Assembly (NCBI GenBank): GCA_052387955.1
Contig: JBQTIQ010000085.1
Location: 1-42,331, forward strand
Direction: 5' to 3'
DNA: 42,331 bases
Source of the DNA: JBQTIQ01 sp052387955
GTDB lineage: Bacteria > Actinomycetota > Acidimicrobiia > Acidimicrobiales > JACDCH01
Part shown: positions 1 to 8,629 of the stretch, one piece after another
How positions within the stretch are numbered: position 1 is the first letter of the stretch
How the letters are laid out: each line of letters opens with the position of its first letter
Notes under the pieces: model-generated
Told to the model about the DNA's origin: nothing
Databases searched by the model: none
The model's input: only the letters and a program-made list of their open reading frames with translations
Translations under genes and position numbers: made by a program

Positions 1-127
1 ATGGGAAGCCAAGCGCTCGAGGCGCCGGCAAACGAGGCGACCTTCCCCACCAGGCATCGTCCCCGCCCGCCAACGACGCCGTCAACCGACGAACCGCTTG
101 ACAACCAATCCCGCAAAGGAGATCAGC
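1..127. other. Left-edge non-coding stretch
   Basis: No credible gene, tRNA or strong hairpin is visible here. On the minus strand it lies downstream of the PDZ protease stop codon, and no clear terminator with a T-run is present before the window edge. Confidence 0.4.
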
Positions 128-1405
128 TCAGCTGGCCGGGCCGGAGGTGAGAACGGCGTTGCCGGCGTGGTGCTGGCCCGACTGGTCGAACCACTCGAGG
201 GCGACCGCTTCACCGGGATCGTGGCGTTTGATCGCGTCCGACAGGGACTCCGGAGACGAGACGGGGCCACCGTCGACCGTCGTCACCGTGTCGCCGGGGA
301 CGAGCCCGACGGCGGCGGCCGGCGATCCTGGCTGCACCGACGTGACCAGGGCCCCGTCCTCGCCGGCGATGATCGAGACCCCGAGGAAGCCGGGTACGCC
401 CACGCGCACGATGTCGGATTCCACTCCCGCCTGCATCTGGGCGGCTACGTCGAGGGCCTGGGCGATGGGGATGGCGAAGCTCTGGTCGCTGGCCCGGGAC
501 CGGGCGCCGAGGGAAGCGGCGACGTTCATGCCGATGACCCGGCCGCTGTCGTCTACCAGCGCGCCCCCCGAGTCGCCGGCCTGCAGAGGGGTGTCGCTCT
601 CGATCAGGCCCCGGAGGGTGTCGGCGCCGCCGCCGGTGACCTCGCCGGCGCTGATGGTGCGGTCGAGGTCGCGCACCGTCCCCTCGGCCACCCGGGGATC
701 GCCGCCGTCGCCGCCGCCGTTTCCGAGCGACACCACCCGGTCGCCGATCTCCACCGCCGCCGAGTCGCCGACCGGGATGGGCGTGAGCCCGGGGGCGTCG
801 ATGCGGATGACGGCGATGTCGAGGTCGGGCGCCGATCCCACCACTGCCGCGGTGTAGGTGACACCGGTGTCGACGGTCACCACCGAGATGGCGGTGGCGC
901 CCTCGTTGACGTGGTTGTTGGTGAGGTTGTCACCGACCGCGTTCAGCACCAGGCCGGTCCGGGCGCCGGCGCCGGCGCCGAAGCTCAGCTCGGTGTCGAT
1001 GTTGACGACCGACGGTGCCACGACGCCGGCGACGGCCTCGGCGCTCGAACCTGGGGGCAGCGGTGCCGGCGCCACCGCGCCGGGCTGGCCCGGCGGGGCG
1101 GGCTCGGCCGGTGCAACCGGTGCGACCGTCGCCGAGGGCAGGATCGGGGCCGACGCCACCGGCGGGCGTGAGCCCTGACCGGCCTCGGGTGACAGGAGCG
1201 GGCCGCCGAGGGCGACGCCGACGAGGAGGGACACGACCACCGCCACCGCGAGGGCCACCCGGTGCCCGGCACCGGGCGCCAGCGGGCTGGGCGGCGGCGG
1301 CGGAGGGGGTGCCGGGAAAGGCCCCCCGTAGCCTCCCAGCGGCGGCGGAGGTGGCGCGACCGGCGGCGGCGGTTGGCTGGACCAGTGCGGCGGCGGGACG
1401 GTCAC
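128..1405 (-). CDS. Membrane-anchored trypsin-like serine protease with PDZ domain (HtrA/DegP-like)
   Basis: Predicted HtrA-type protease acting outside the membrane. The chosen GTG start (1405) gives 425 aa. Residues 1-45 are a Pro-rich cytoplasmic tail, about 50-70 form one membrane segment (VALAVAVVVSLLVGVALGG), and about 75-125 are a Pro/Ala linker. The trypsin-like domain follows, with a visible triad: His165 (TNNHV), Asp196 (PDLDIAVI) and Ser279 (GDSGGAL). A PDZ domain occupies about 325-420 (FLGVS...GSPAAAVGLVPGDTV). This is the usual order for actinobacterial HtrA/PepD-like proteins with a low-complexity N-terminus. An upstream in-frame ATG at 1504 would add a basic low-complexity tail and is less likely. 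It lies downstream of ftsB on the same strand with a 220-nt gap, so an operon is not certain. Substrate unknown. Confidence 0.85.
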   Translation of the reverse strand: MTVPPPHWSSQPPPPVAPPPPPLGGYGGPFPAPPPPPPPSPLAPGAGHRVALAVAVVVSLLVGVALGGPLLSPEAGQGSRPPVASAPILPSATVAPVAPAEPAPPGQPGAVAPAPLPPGSSAEAVAGVVAPSVVNIDTELSFGAGAGARTGLVLNAVGDNLTNNHVNEGATAISVVTVDTGVTYTAAVVGSAPDLDIAVIRIDAPGLTPIPVGDSAAVEIGDRVVSLGNGGGDGGDPRVAEGTVRDLDRTISAGEVTGGGADTLRGLIESDTPLQAGDSGGALVDDSGRVIGMNVAASLGARSRASDQSFAIPIAQALDVAAQMQAGVESDIVRVGVPGFLGVSIIAGEDGALVTSVQPGSPAAAVGLVPGDTVTTVDGGPVSSPESLSDAIKRHDPGEAVALEWFDQSGQHHAGNAVLTSGPAS

Positions 1406-1593
1406 GCCGCCGCCACCGGCCCGCTGGCGCCGGCGGCGACGCCCACCCGTCCCGTTCCACGACACCGTCGTGCATCGCCACCGGCTCCAGCCGCGGCAGT
1501 GCATCTTCGTGCCGGGGTCTCCCCGGGCGCCGGCCGGCGGTGCATCGTCGGAGTGTGCCGCGGCTCCGCCGCCGGCAGGGGGTCGGCCGGCGC

Positions 1594-1612
1594 AAAAACT
1601 CCGGGGCCCGGT
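1594..1612 (-). terminator. Possible weak terminator after ftsB
   Basis: On the minus strand, just past the ftsB stop (1626), a short GC palindrome (CCGGGCCCCGG) is followed by AGTTTTTG. The T-run is unusual in this GC-rich DNA, but the stem is only about 4 bp. A weak intrinsic terminator is possible; this is inference. Confidence 0.3.
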
Positions 1613-1625
1613 CCGCGCCGGCGGG

Positions 1626-2009
1626 TCAGCCGGGCGGCGGGACCAGGCGGGGAGCGATCTCGGTGAAGGGCCAGACCGGCGGTACGACGATGGGCGGCAG
1701 CGGTGGGGGCAGGAGGGCGTACGCCTCCTCGCCCGGGCGCACCAGGTTGTACTGCTCCCGAGCCAGCCGTTCGATTTCGGCGTCGGTGTCCAGGCGCTGT
1801 ACCTGCTGGTCGAGGCGGGCGTTCTCGGTCTGCAGCGCTTCGAGTTGGTGCTCGGCCCGGTCGAGCGACGCCCGTTGCGCCAGCCAGCTACGGGTCGGGT
1901 AGACGCCGAGGAAAAGGACCGTCAACACGACGGTCCCCAACACCGGCAGCGCTACCCGGCGCCGGCGCCGGCGGTCGCGGGCCGGTCGAGGCCGGCCCCT
2001 GGCGGCCAT
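1626..2009 (-). CDS. ftsB: Septum formation initiator FtsB/DivIC
   Basis: Small bitopic division protein that in other bacteria bridges FtsL and FtsQ at the septum. From the ATG at 2009 it is 127 aa: a basic cytoplasmic N-terminus (RDRRRRRR), one membrane segment (VALPVLGTVVLTVLFLGVY), then an extracellular coiled coil (LDRAEHQLEALQTENARLDQ) and the family tail in which EIERLAREQYNLVRPGEEAY is diagnostic. It ends in a Pro-rich stretch. It follows eno on the same strand, the usual eno-ftsB pairing of actinobacteria. The start is uncertain. A GTG at 2021 is also possible, and the frame stays open to 2138, but that upstream part is encoded by a dispersed repeat (2050-2134), so I exclude it. Confidence 0.88.
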   Translation of the reverse strand: MAARGRPRPARDRRRRRRVALPVLGTVVLTVLFLGVYPTRSWLAQRASLDRAEHQLEALQTENARLDQQVQRLDTDAEIERLAREQYNLVRPGEEAYALLPPPLPPIVVPPVWPFTEIAPRLVPPPG

Positions 2010-2049
2010 GACTCCGGTCACTCGTCCGCCATCGCTGGTAAGTCCTCCC

Positions 2050-2134
2050 GGTGACCGGTCGACCCGGCGAGCGCCAGCGCCCCGGGCGACGATGGGGCCC
2101 GGGGGCGCAGCCCCCGAGCTAGCACGGTCACGCG
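2050..2134 (-). repeat. Copy of dispersed hairpin repeat R1
   Basis: Read on the minus strand this matches the 110-bp tandem unit at 42102-42321 over about 85 bp: GTGACCG..., CTCGGGGGCTGCGCCCCCG, then GCTGGCGCTCGC and GGTCGACCGGTCAC. It fills the eno-ftsB gap and carries the GGGGGCTGCGCCCCC hairpin. Confidence 0.75.
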
Positions 2135-3444
2135 CCACCTTCTCGTCGCGGCGTCAGCGCGCTCCGGCCCCAGAACGCGGCCGACGCGCCGAGCTGCTCC
2201 TCGATGCGCAGGAGCTGGTTGTACTTGGCGACGCGGTCGGAGCGGGCCGGAGCGCCGGTCTTGATCTGGCCGCAGTTGGTGGCGACGGCCAGGTCGGCGA
2301 TGGTCGAGTCCTCGGTCTCACCGGAGCGGTGCGACATCACCGTCGCATAGGAGTTCCGGGTGGCCAGCGAGACCGTGTCGAGCATCTCGGTGAGGGAACC
2401 GATCTGGTTGACCTTGACCAGGATGCCATTGGCGGCCCCTGCCGCGATGCCCCGGCTGAGCCGCTCGACGTTGGTCACGAACAGGTCGTCGCCGACCAGC
2501 TGTACCCGGTCACCGAGGGCATCCGTGAGCCGGGACCACCCGTCCCAGTCCTCCTCGTCCATGCCATCCTCGATCGACACGATCGGGTACCGGTCGCACA
2601 GGTCGGCGAACCAGCCGGCCAGGTCGTCGGCCGAGAACGACAGGCCTTCACCCTCGAGCACGTAGCGGCCGTCGCGGAACAGCTCCGAGACGGCGGGGTC
2701 GAGAGCGATGGCCACCTGGTCGCCGGGCGTGTAGCCGGCCGCTTCGATGGCGTCCACCAGGACCTGCACTGCCGCCTCGTTGGAGGCCAGGTCGGGGGCG
2801 TAGCCACCCTCGTCACCCAACCCGGTCGACAGGCCGCGGTCGTGCAGCAGCGCCCCGAGGGCGTGGTAGGTCTCCACTCCCCACCGCATCGCCTCCGAGA
2901 ACGAGGCCGCGCCGACCGGCATGACCATGAACTCCTGGAGGTCGACGTTGTTGTCGGCGTGGGCACCGCCGTTGATGACGTTCATCATCGGCACCGGCAG
3001 CACGTGGGCGTTGACGCCCCCCACGTAGCGGAACAAGGGGAGGCCGACATGGGCGGCGGCGGCCCGGGCGACGGCCAGGGATACCCCCAGGATGGCGTTG
3101 GCGCCGAGCCGGCTCTTGGGCTCGGTGCCGTCGAGATCGACCATGGCCCAGTCCAGCGCCCGCTGGTCGAGGGCGTCGCGACCGCGCAGGAGGGCGGCGA
3201 TCTCGCCGTTGATGTTGGCCACCGCGCCGGCCACGCCCTTGCCTCGCCACCGCTCACCCCCGTCGCGCAGCTCGACCGCCTCGAACTCCCCGGTGGAGGC
3301 GCCGGAGGGGACCATCGCCCGCCCGCCGGCCCCCGAGGCCAGGGCGACGTCGACCTCGACGGTCGGGTTCCCCCGCGAGTCGAGCACCTGGCGCCCGTGG
3401 ACCCGCTCGATGGTGGCGCCCCGCTGCCCGGTACCGGTGGTCAC
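2128..3444 (-). CDS. eno: Enolase (phosphopyruvate hydratase)
   Basis: Converts 2-phosphoglycerate to phosphoenolpyruvate in the cytoplasm. At 438 aa it matches the usual length of about 430. Signature blocks are intact: LDSRGNPTVEV near the N-terminus, NVINGGAHADNN, the Mg-binding SIEDGMDEEDW and LVGDDLFVTN, the catalytic-lysine block LVKVNQIGSLTE, and SHRSGETED followed by IKTGAPARSDR. The GTG start at 3444 is chosen because a strong Shine-Dalgarno (GGGGAG, 8 nt spacing) precedes it; the longer reading to 3510 adds a His/Gln-rich leader of no family likeness. It is divergent from the unknown gene at 3569 and is followed by ftsB. Confidence 0.97.
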   Translation of the reverse strand: MTTGTGQRGATIERVHGRQVLDSRGNPTVEVDVALASGAGGRAMVPSGASTGEFEAVELRDGGERWRGKGVAGAVANINGEIAALLRGRDALDQRALDWAMVDLDGTEPKSRLGANAILGVSLAVARAAAAHVGLPLFRYVGGVNAHVLPVPMMNVINGGAHADNNVDLQEFMVMPVGAASFSEAMRWGVETYHALGALLHDRGLSTGLGDEGGYAPDLASNEAAVQVLVDAIEAAGYTPGDQVAIALDPAVSELFRDGRYVLEGEGLSFSADDLAGWFADLCDRYPIVSIEDGMDEEDWDGWSRLTDALGDRVQLVGDDLFVTNVERLSRGIAAGAANGILVKVNQIGSLTEMLDTVSLATRNSYATVMSHRSGETEDSTIADLAVATNCGQIKTGAPARSDRVAKYNQLLRIEEQLGASAAFWGRSALTPRREGGA

Positions 3445-3553
3445 GCTGTCTTCTCCCCGGTGGAACCACACCAGTGGCTGATGTTGATGATGTTGCAGGT
3501 GGGACTGCACGTTACTCGTGATGTCTGGCCGATCAGGAACTCTTCACTTGCCA

Positions 3554-3559
3554 TACGCT
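3554..3559 (+). promoter_or_regulatory. -10 box of the 829-aa gene, leaderless arrangement
   Basis: TACGCT lies 9 nt before the ATG at 3569, with no Shine-Dalgarno between. This fits the TANNNT-plus-6-to-10-nt pattern seen at many starts in this window. Confidence 0.45.
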
Positions 3560-3568
3560 GTGACCCGC

Positions 3569-6058
3569 ATGACGATCACGGTGGCGACGGGCGCGTCCCT
3601 GCGGCTCCTGGCCGCGGGCGAGCGGTTCGTGGTCCAGGCCGAGGACGCCTCCGACGTCGGGGCCGCGATCGCCGCCCTGAAGCTGGCCCGGGTCGACATC
3701 CTCGGCCTCGTCCCCCGGCTCCGGCGGGGCGATGACCCACGGGCCCGGCCGTCGGTCTCCCCGGTGGTCAACGGCCCCCGAGGGCCGATGTTCCTGGTCG
3801 AACGGCTGCGGGCCGACGACGAGGCGCTGGCGCGGGTACCCGACGTCGTCGTCGGGCGTCTGGAGCGGGCGGAGGTGGGCTCGGCCGTCGTCGACATCCC
3901 GGCACCGGGAGGGATCCTCGACCGGCTCGACCGCACCCCCCACGCCGTGGTGCTACGGCTCTTCCCGGCGCCGTTCGGCCGCCCCAGTATCCCGACCGGC
4001 TGGCTCGACATCGCTGGCGAATGGGTCGTCGGCGGGTCGGACGATGTTCCCGCCCGGGTGCGGGTGCTCTCCATCGAGTACGAGGTCACGGCACCGGACG
4101 TGTCGGCCGTGCTCCACGAGTGCGGCCTGGCCCGGACCTGGGCCGACGCCGTCGCCGGCGACCTCTCCGACGTCGTGCGAGCGGCCAGCCTGACCTATGG
4201 CCGCATGCCCCATCTGGCGTTGTCGGCCGGTGGGCCCAACGCCGACAGCGTGAGCCTCCTGGCCCACTACGCCCTGCTGCAGAGCGTGGCCCGCACGTTG
4301 ACGGCCGAGCTCACTTACGCCTGCATCGACTTCGAACCGTCCTTCGAAGGGCTCGCCCTGGGGCTGGCGCCTGAAGGCTGGGAGACCCACGGAGGGGCGC
4401 CGCCCAACCAGGTCGCGGGCCAGATGTTGGACGAGCGGGTGCCCGACGCCTACCCCTTCCAGGTGCTGGGACCGCTGCACGTGCGGCGCCTCGCCGGCCT
4501 GGAGCTACCGGTCGAGCAGCTCGGCCACGGGATGGTCGAGCTCTCCATCGAGCACTCGTCCAGTTGGAGCCCGAGTTCGGTCTACCGCGACGATGCCCAG
4601 GCCGAGGGATGGGACCTCTTGCGACCGCTGCTGGTCACCGCCGAGGAGTTCGCCGCGGGGGTACCGGCCGGCGGGCCCGCTCCCCCCCCGGAGCCGGTCC
4701 TGGCCGAGGGCGATAACGCCCCGGACCTTGCATCGATCGTCCTCGAAGCGACGCCCCACTCCCGGCGCAGCACCCGCCTGACCGTGCTCGAGCTGGCCAG
4801 CTGGTTGGCCCACGAACCGCACCGGGACGCGCCGGAGTCGGTGTCGCCGGTGGTGGCGACGTTCGTGCGGTGGTGGGCGGCGGGGTTATCCGACGACGTA
4901 CGCCAACGGCTGGCGCCCTTCGCCGCCAGGATGGTCGGCACCGCCGGCACCGGTGCGGACGATGACGACGGTCACGACGTCGACCAGGCTCGGCGATGGG
5001 CGGCGACCGAGTGGCTGGTCAAGGTGCACGCCTGCGCCTGGCTGGACGACGCCGGCCTGGCCGAGCCGGCCACCCGGCTGCGGGCGCTCGGCCCCCTGAC
5101 CGAGGAGCTCGACCTGGTCCGGGCCGTCGACGCCCTCGGCAACGCCCTGGCCGTCGCCAGCCGGCGACTCGCCATCACCAGCTCGATCGTCCGTGACGCG
5201 GCCGACGAGTCGCTCCCCGACGAGGACCTCATCTGGGCCGCCTGGGAACGCTCGAGCGAACGCGCCGCCTGGGTGGCGAGCGGTGAGGCCGCTGTCCATG
5301 GCGCCGACCAGGACCTCGTGTACGCCACCGACCTCCGGGTGGTCGAGTGCTCGCGTGACCCCCGAGCCCGCGACGAGATCGCCGAGTCGGGGAAGTCGAT
5401 CGGAGACGTCGCCTGGGCGGCCGCCTTGCACGCGGTGGCCGACGACGCCTGGGAGCAGGGCTGGCGGGCGGCGGACCAGGCGGCCCGTGACATCTCCGGC
5501 TTCACGTTGCGCATCGAGATGGGCCGGGTGGCGAAGTCGGTGCTCGAGCGGGGCATCGAGGGTGAGCAGACCTTCATCGCCCTCGACCAGGCGGAACAGG
5601 CGGGGCGGGACTCGCTGGCCCGCGCCGCGCTGCGCTCCGGCCGCCACGACGAGGGCGAACACCCCTGGGACACGGCGTGCGAGGCGGCGGCCGCTTCGGC
5701 CGGCGGCCGGGAGTGGTCGATCATCCTCGACGAGGCCCGCCTCCGGGTGGGCGACGACGGCTTGGCCCAGGCGATGGCCGAAGCCCGCGATGTCACCGGG
5801 CCACTGCTGGCGGCGGCCCCCGACACCGTGGCCCGGGTCGTGGTGGCGGCTGTCGCCCGGGAGGCGGCCAGTGCCGCCGCCCGCGGCATCGCCGTTCGGG
5901 CCGCGGCGGTGGCCCGCGCCAACGGCGCCGAGGACGACGCCACCGCCCAGGCGGCGGTGGCTGCCCTCACCCCCACCGCCGTCTACCTCGAGCACGAGGC
6001 GTTCGCCCTGCTCGACACCCTGATCAGCCCCGGAGCGGCGAGTCCGGCGGCGGGTTAG
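3569..6058 (+). CDS. Unrecognised 829-aa protein
   Basis: I do not recognise a family. The protein is acidic and Ala/Val-rich, with no signal peptide or convincing membrane segment, so it is probably cytoplasmic. Two parts can be told apart. About 1-380 is a mixed region with many short hydrophobic strands, ending near GWDLLRPLLVTAEEF. A Pro/Gly break (GVPAGGPAPPPEP) follows, then about 400-829 is a long, mostly helical Ala-rich region with many paired Trp/Arg/Glu residues (IWAAWERSSERAAWVA). No nucleotide-binding P-loop, metal site or catalytic triad stands out. The ATG at 3569 is preferred over the upstream ATGs at 3518 and 3521 because a -10-like TACGCT sits 9 nt before it. It is divergent from eno, and its last 35 nt overlap the convergent membrane protein gene. 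Confidence 0.75.
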   Translation: MTITVATGASLRLLAAGERFVVQAEDASDVGAAIAALKLARVDILGLVPRLRRGDDPRARPSVSPVVNGPRGPMFLVERLRADDEALARVPDVVVGRLERAEVGSAVVDIPAPGGILDRLDRTPHAVVLRLFPAPFGRPSIPTGWLDIAGEWVVGGSDDVPARVRVLSIEYEVTAPDVSAVLHECGLARTWADAVAGDLSDVVRAASLTYGRMPHLALSAGGPNADSVSLLAHYALLQSVARTLTAELTYACIDFEPSFEGLALGLAPEGWETHGGAPPNQVAGQMLDERVPDAYPFQVLGPLHVRRLAGLELPVEQLGHGMVELSIEHSSSWSPSSVYRDDAQAEGWDLLRPLLVTAEEFAAGVPAGGPAPPPEPVLAEGDNAPDLASIVLEATPHSRRSTRLTVLELASWLAHEPHRDAPESVSPVVATFVRWWAAGLSDDVRQRLAPFAARMVGTAGTGADDDDGHDVDQARRWAATEWLVKVHACAWLDDAGLAEPATRLRALGPLTEELDLVRAVDALGNALAVASRRLAITSSIVRDAADESLPDEDLIWAAWERSSERAAWVASGEAAVHGADQDLVYATDLRVVECSRDPRARDEIAESGKSIGDVAWAAALHAVADDAWEQGWRAADQAARDISGFTLRIEMGRVAKSVLERGIEGEQTFIALDQAEQAGRDSLARAALRSGRHDEGEHPWDTACEAAAASAGGREWSIILDEARLRVGDDGLAQAMAEARDVTGPLLAAAPDTVARVVVAAVAREAASAAARGIAVRAAAVARANGAEDDATAQAAVAALTPTAVYLEHEAFALLDTLISPGAASPAAG

Positions 6059-7340
6059 CCCGGGGCCCAGGTGTCGTCTGGGCCAAGCCGGCCCGGGTGA
6101 AGACGGCCGCGGCCCACGCCGTCACCGCCACGCACGCAGCCAGGCTGGCCAGGTACCACCAGTGGGGGTCACCGGGCACGGCTCGGGCGACGAAGTCGCT
6201 GATGCGGGCCTTGGCGCCCTCCTGGTCGACCCGGTGGTCGGCGGCGTAGAACAGGTTGACGGCCCAGGGCACGGTGGCCAGCGCCACCACCACCGTCCGC
6301 TGGCGCCGACCGGACGCGACGGCCAGCGCCGGCACCATCAGGAGCACGTAGTACTCCGGGTTGACGTGGAAGAACAACAGCCATGACCACGTCAGGCCGG
6401 CTGCCATCACCGCCGCCAGCTGGGCCGCAGCGGGCTCCGGGGACCGGGAACGCCGACGGGCTGCCCACACCAACCACCCGATGACGGCCGCCACCAAGAG
6501 CTCGGACGATGCCCGGGCGGTGCTCAGCGAGACGAGGTCGCGGGCCAGGGCCTCGACCCAGGCGTTGACGCCGAAGAAGGGGTCGGGGTCGAAGCTGACC
6601 AGCGGGAGCGGCTGGTCGCGGGCCGCAGCGGCGGCCACGCACCCGCCGTACAGGACGACCACCGGCGCCAGCGCCAGCGCCGCCCGGCGCCGGGCGGTGG
6701 CGCAGCGCAGGCCCGTCACCAGCACCGCCACCACCACCAGCAGGAAGATCTTGCCGGCCAGGACTCCGGCGCCGGCCACGACGAGGGCGGCCCGAGGCCG
6801 TTCGATGGCGACCAACCAGAGCGCGGCGGCCACGAAAGCGGCGGCAATGACCTCGTCCTGGGCCATGACCGTCGACGTGACCCAGCCCATCGGCAGCACC
6901 AGCAACCCGAGGCGCGCCCATCGGCGCCGGCCGGGATCGTCGAAGACCGCATCGACGGCGGCCACCGCCAGCCCGGCGGCGACCGCCTCCCACACGATGA
7001 ACGACAGCCGCAGCGCGACGAAGTCCGACGTCAGGGCGCGGACGGGCACGAACACGACAGCGACGAGCAGCCCGAGGAAGGGCGGGTGCTGGCCGTAGGT
7101 GGCGGTGTGGCCGGCGAGCACGTCGAAGGGATGCAACGCCAGGCCCGCCAACATCGGCGCGTCCTCGGTGAACTCCTCGCTGTTGGTGAAGGCCACCACC
7201 GCAGCGAGCAGCATCAGCCGTGACCCAGCCACCGCCAGGGCAACCTCGAAGGGGCGGGCCGACCACGCCCTGCGACGGGCCCCGGCGCGCTCAGGAGCGG
7301 GGGCGCGCCCGCCCCGGCCCGGCGTCCGCAAGCCGGTCAA
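6024..7340 (-). CDS. Polytopic membrane protein, probable GT-C type glycosyltransferase
   Basis: About 438 aa with roughly ten hydrophobic segments. After a basic N-terminus comes a first segment, then a loop with acidic residues (NSEEFTEDAPML) and an aromatic YGQHPPFLG motif. Acidic residues in the first extracytoplasmic loop are typical of GT-C enzymes that use lipid-linked sugars (GT87/DUF2029-like mannosyltransferases), so I infer a sugar transferase to the cell envelope. The family assignment is tentative, and the loop could belong to another multi-pass family. The TTG start at 7340 overlaps the mazG stop (TTGA), which suggests translational coupling. The 3' end overlaps the convergent 829-aa gene by 35 nt. 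Confidence 0.7.
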   Translation of the reverse strand: MTGLRTPGRGGRAPAPERAGARRRAWSARPFEVALAVAGSRLMLLAAVVAFTNSEEFTEDAPMLAGLALHPFDVLAGHTATYGQHPPFLGLLVAVVFVPVRALTSDFVALRLSFIVWEAVAAGLAVAAVDAVFDDPGRRRWARLGLLVLPMGWVTSTVMAQDEVIAAAFVAAALWLVAIERPRAALVVAGAGVLAGKIFLLVVVAVLVTGLRCATARRRAALALAPVVVLYGGCVAAAAARDQPLPLVSFDPDPFFGVNAWVEALARDLVSLSTARASSELLVAAVIGWLVWAARRRSRSPEPAAAQLAAVMAAGLTWSWLLFFHVNPEYYVLLMVPALAVASGRRQRTVVVALATVPWAVNLFYAADHRVDQEGAKARISDFVARAVPGDPHWWYLASLAACVAVTAWAAAVFTRAGLAQTTPGPRANPPPDSPLRG

Positions 7341-8629
7341 CCCTGCCCGGCTTCGCTCACCCGGGCATGGTCGCGTACCCGCTCGACGGCTGCCCGCAGG
7401 GCGGCTTCGGGGTCGACGTCATGGACGCGGGCGGCGGCCACGACTGCCAGCAGCGCGGCCCCGACCGCCTCGGCGTCGGCCAGCCCTGGCGCCGGCGCCG
7501 GCAGCGTCACCCCGAGAGAGGCGGCCCGGCCCAGTACCTTGGCCCCGTAGGCCAGCGCCGGCAGCGCTGCCGGGATCCCGTCGAACACGCTGGCCCGGGC
7601 CTTCTCCGCCTGCTTCAGTTCCTCCCAGGGCACGGCGCCGTCACCGAACACGTGGGGATGGCGGTGCACCAGCTTGTCGTGGATCCCCTGAGCCACGTCG
7701 GCCAGCGTGAACGCCCCCCGTTCCCCGGCCAGGGTCGAGTGGAAGCAGATCTGGAAGAGCAGGTCGCCCAGCTCCTCCAGCAGGTCGTCGTCGCCGTCGC
7801 CGGTCTCGGGGTCGAGGTGCCCGATGGCGTCGAGCACCTCGTACGTCTCCTCCAGCAGGTGCCGGGTCAGCGAGGCATGGGTCTGGCGCTGGTCCCACGG
7901 GCAGCGCTGCCGCAGCAGGTGCACGAGGTCGTCGAAGCGGGCCACCGCAGCAGCCACCGCCGGGGCCGCGGTCGCCAGGTAGAGCGAGGTGAGATGGTCG
8001 GGCTCGAAGCTGCGGTCGAGCTCGGCCCGTTCGCAGGCGAACACGGCCTCGTCGGGCAGGCCGAGGCGCTGCAGCACGGTGACGGGCGGGCCGTCGAGGT
8101 CGATGGCCAGCTTGATCTCCGACAGCACCGCCCGGGTATCGCACTGGGCGACGAGAAGAGGGCCCCGTTCACCCGACGCCGCGACGGCGAAGCGGTGCCC
8201 GTCCACGACCCGCACGCCCTCGGCCACCGGGTCGGCACCGAGGCGGGCCCAGGCCAGGTCGAGGAACGACAGCGCCGGCACCACATCGACGCGGACGTCG
8301 CCGGCCGCGGCGCGCTCCAACAGCAGCACGACCGTGCGCTCGGCGACCGCGGGCGAGCCGGGCACGGCGTAGACGACCTCGCCGTGGGCGGTCGCCGCCG
8401 CCATCAGCGCGTCGACGATGCCCACATACACGTCCTCGAGGGAGGGTGCCGACTCGTAGAGCGCGTCGAAGGTGGCGGCCCCACCCGCCGCCGACGCCGC
8501 CGGGTGTCGGCCCGTGCGCAGGAACCGGGCCGCCGGCGGCACGGCTTCGAGCACCCGACGGGTGCCCTCGGGCATGAGGTCGGCGCCGGCGGGACCGAGA
8601 CCGACGACGAGGACGCGCCGCGTGCCCAT
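7337..8629 (-). CDS. mazG: Tetrapyrrole methylase-like / MazG nucleotide pyrophosphohydrolase fusion (YabN type)
   Basis: 430 aa in two domains. Residues 1 to about 220 resemble the tetrapyrrole (SAM) methylase fold (VLVVGLGPAG, VVYAVPGSPAVAERTV), and about 235-430 is MazG, an all-alpha NTP pyrophosphohydrolase thought to clean aberrant nucleotides. The MazG metal motif is visible as EETYEV and EELGDLLFQ, after the CPWDQRQTHASL signature. This is the YabN architecture of Firmicutes and many actinobacteria. Whether the methylase part is active cannot be judged. The ATG at 8629 overlaps the stop of the upstream lipoprotein gene by one base (TGATG), so the genes are probably coupled; the next gene starts at its own stop codon. 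Longer readings upstream are low-complexity and belong to the neighbour. Confidence 0.92.
   Translation of the reverse strand: MGTRRVLVVGLGPAGADLMPEGTRRVLEAVPPAARFLRTGRHPAASAAGGAATFDALYESAPSLEDVYVGIVDALMAAATAHGEVVYAVPGSPAVAERTVVLLLERAAAGDVRVDVVPALSFLDLAWARLGADPVAEGVRVVDGHRFAVAASGERGPLLVAQCDTRAVLSEIKLAIDLDGPPVTVLQRLGLPDEAVFACERAELDRSFEPDHLTSLYLATAAPAVAAAVARFDDLVHLLRQRCPWDQRQTHASLTRHLLEETYEVLDAIGHLDPETGDGDDDLLEELGDLLFQICFHSTLAGERGAFTLADVAQGIHDKLVHRHPHVFGDGAVPWEELKQAEKARASVFDGIPAALPALAYGAKVLGRAASLGVTLPAPAPGLADAEAVGAALLAVVAAARVHDVDPEAALRAAVERVRDHARVSEAGQG

Noticed and set aside
4886..5995. Antisense frames of about 330-370 codons opposite the unknown 829-aa gene
   Set aside because: The plus-strand frame is longer, has a plausible promoter, balanced composition and GC-rich third positions; the antisense frames are Gly/Arg/Ala-rich shadows.
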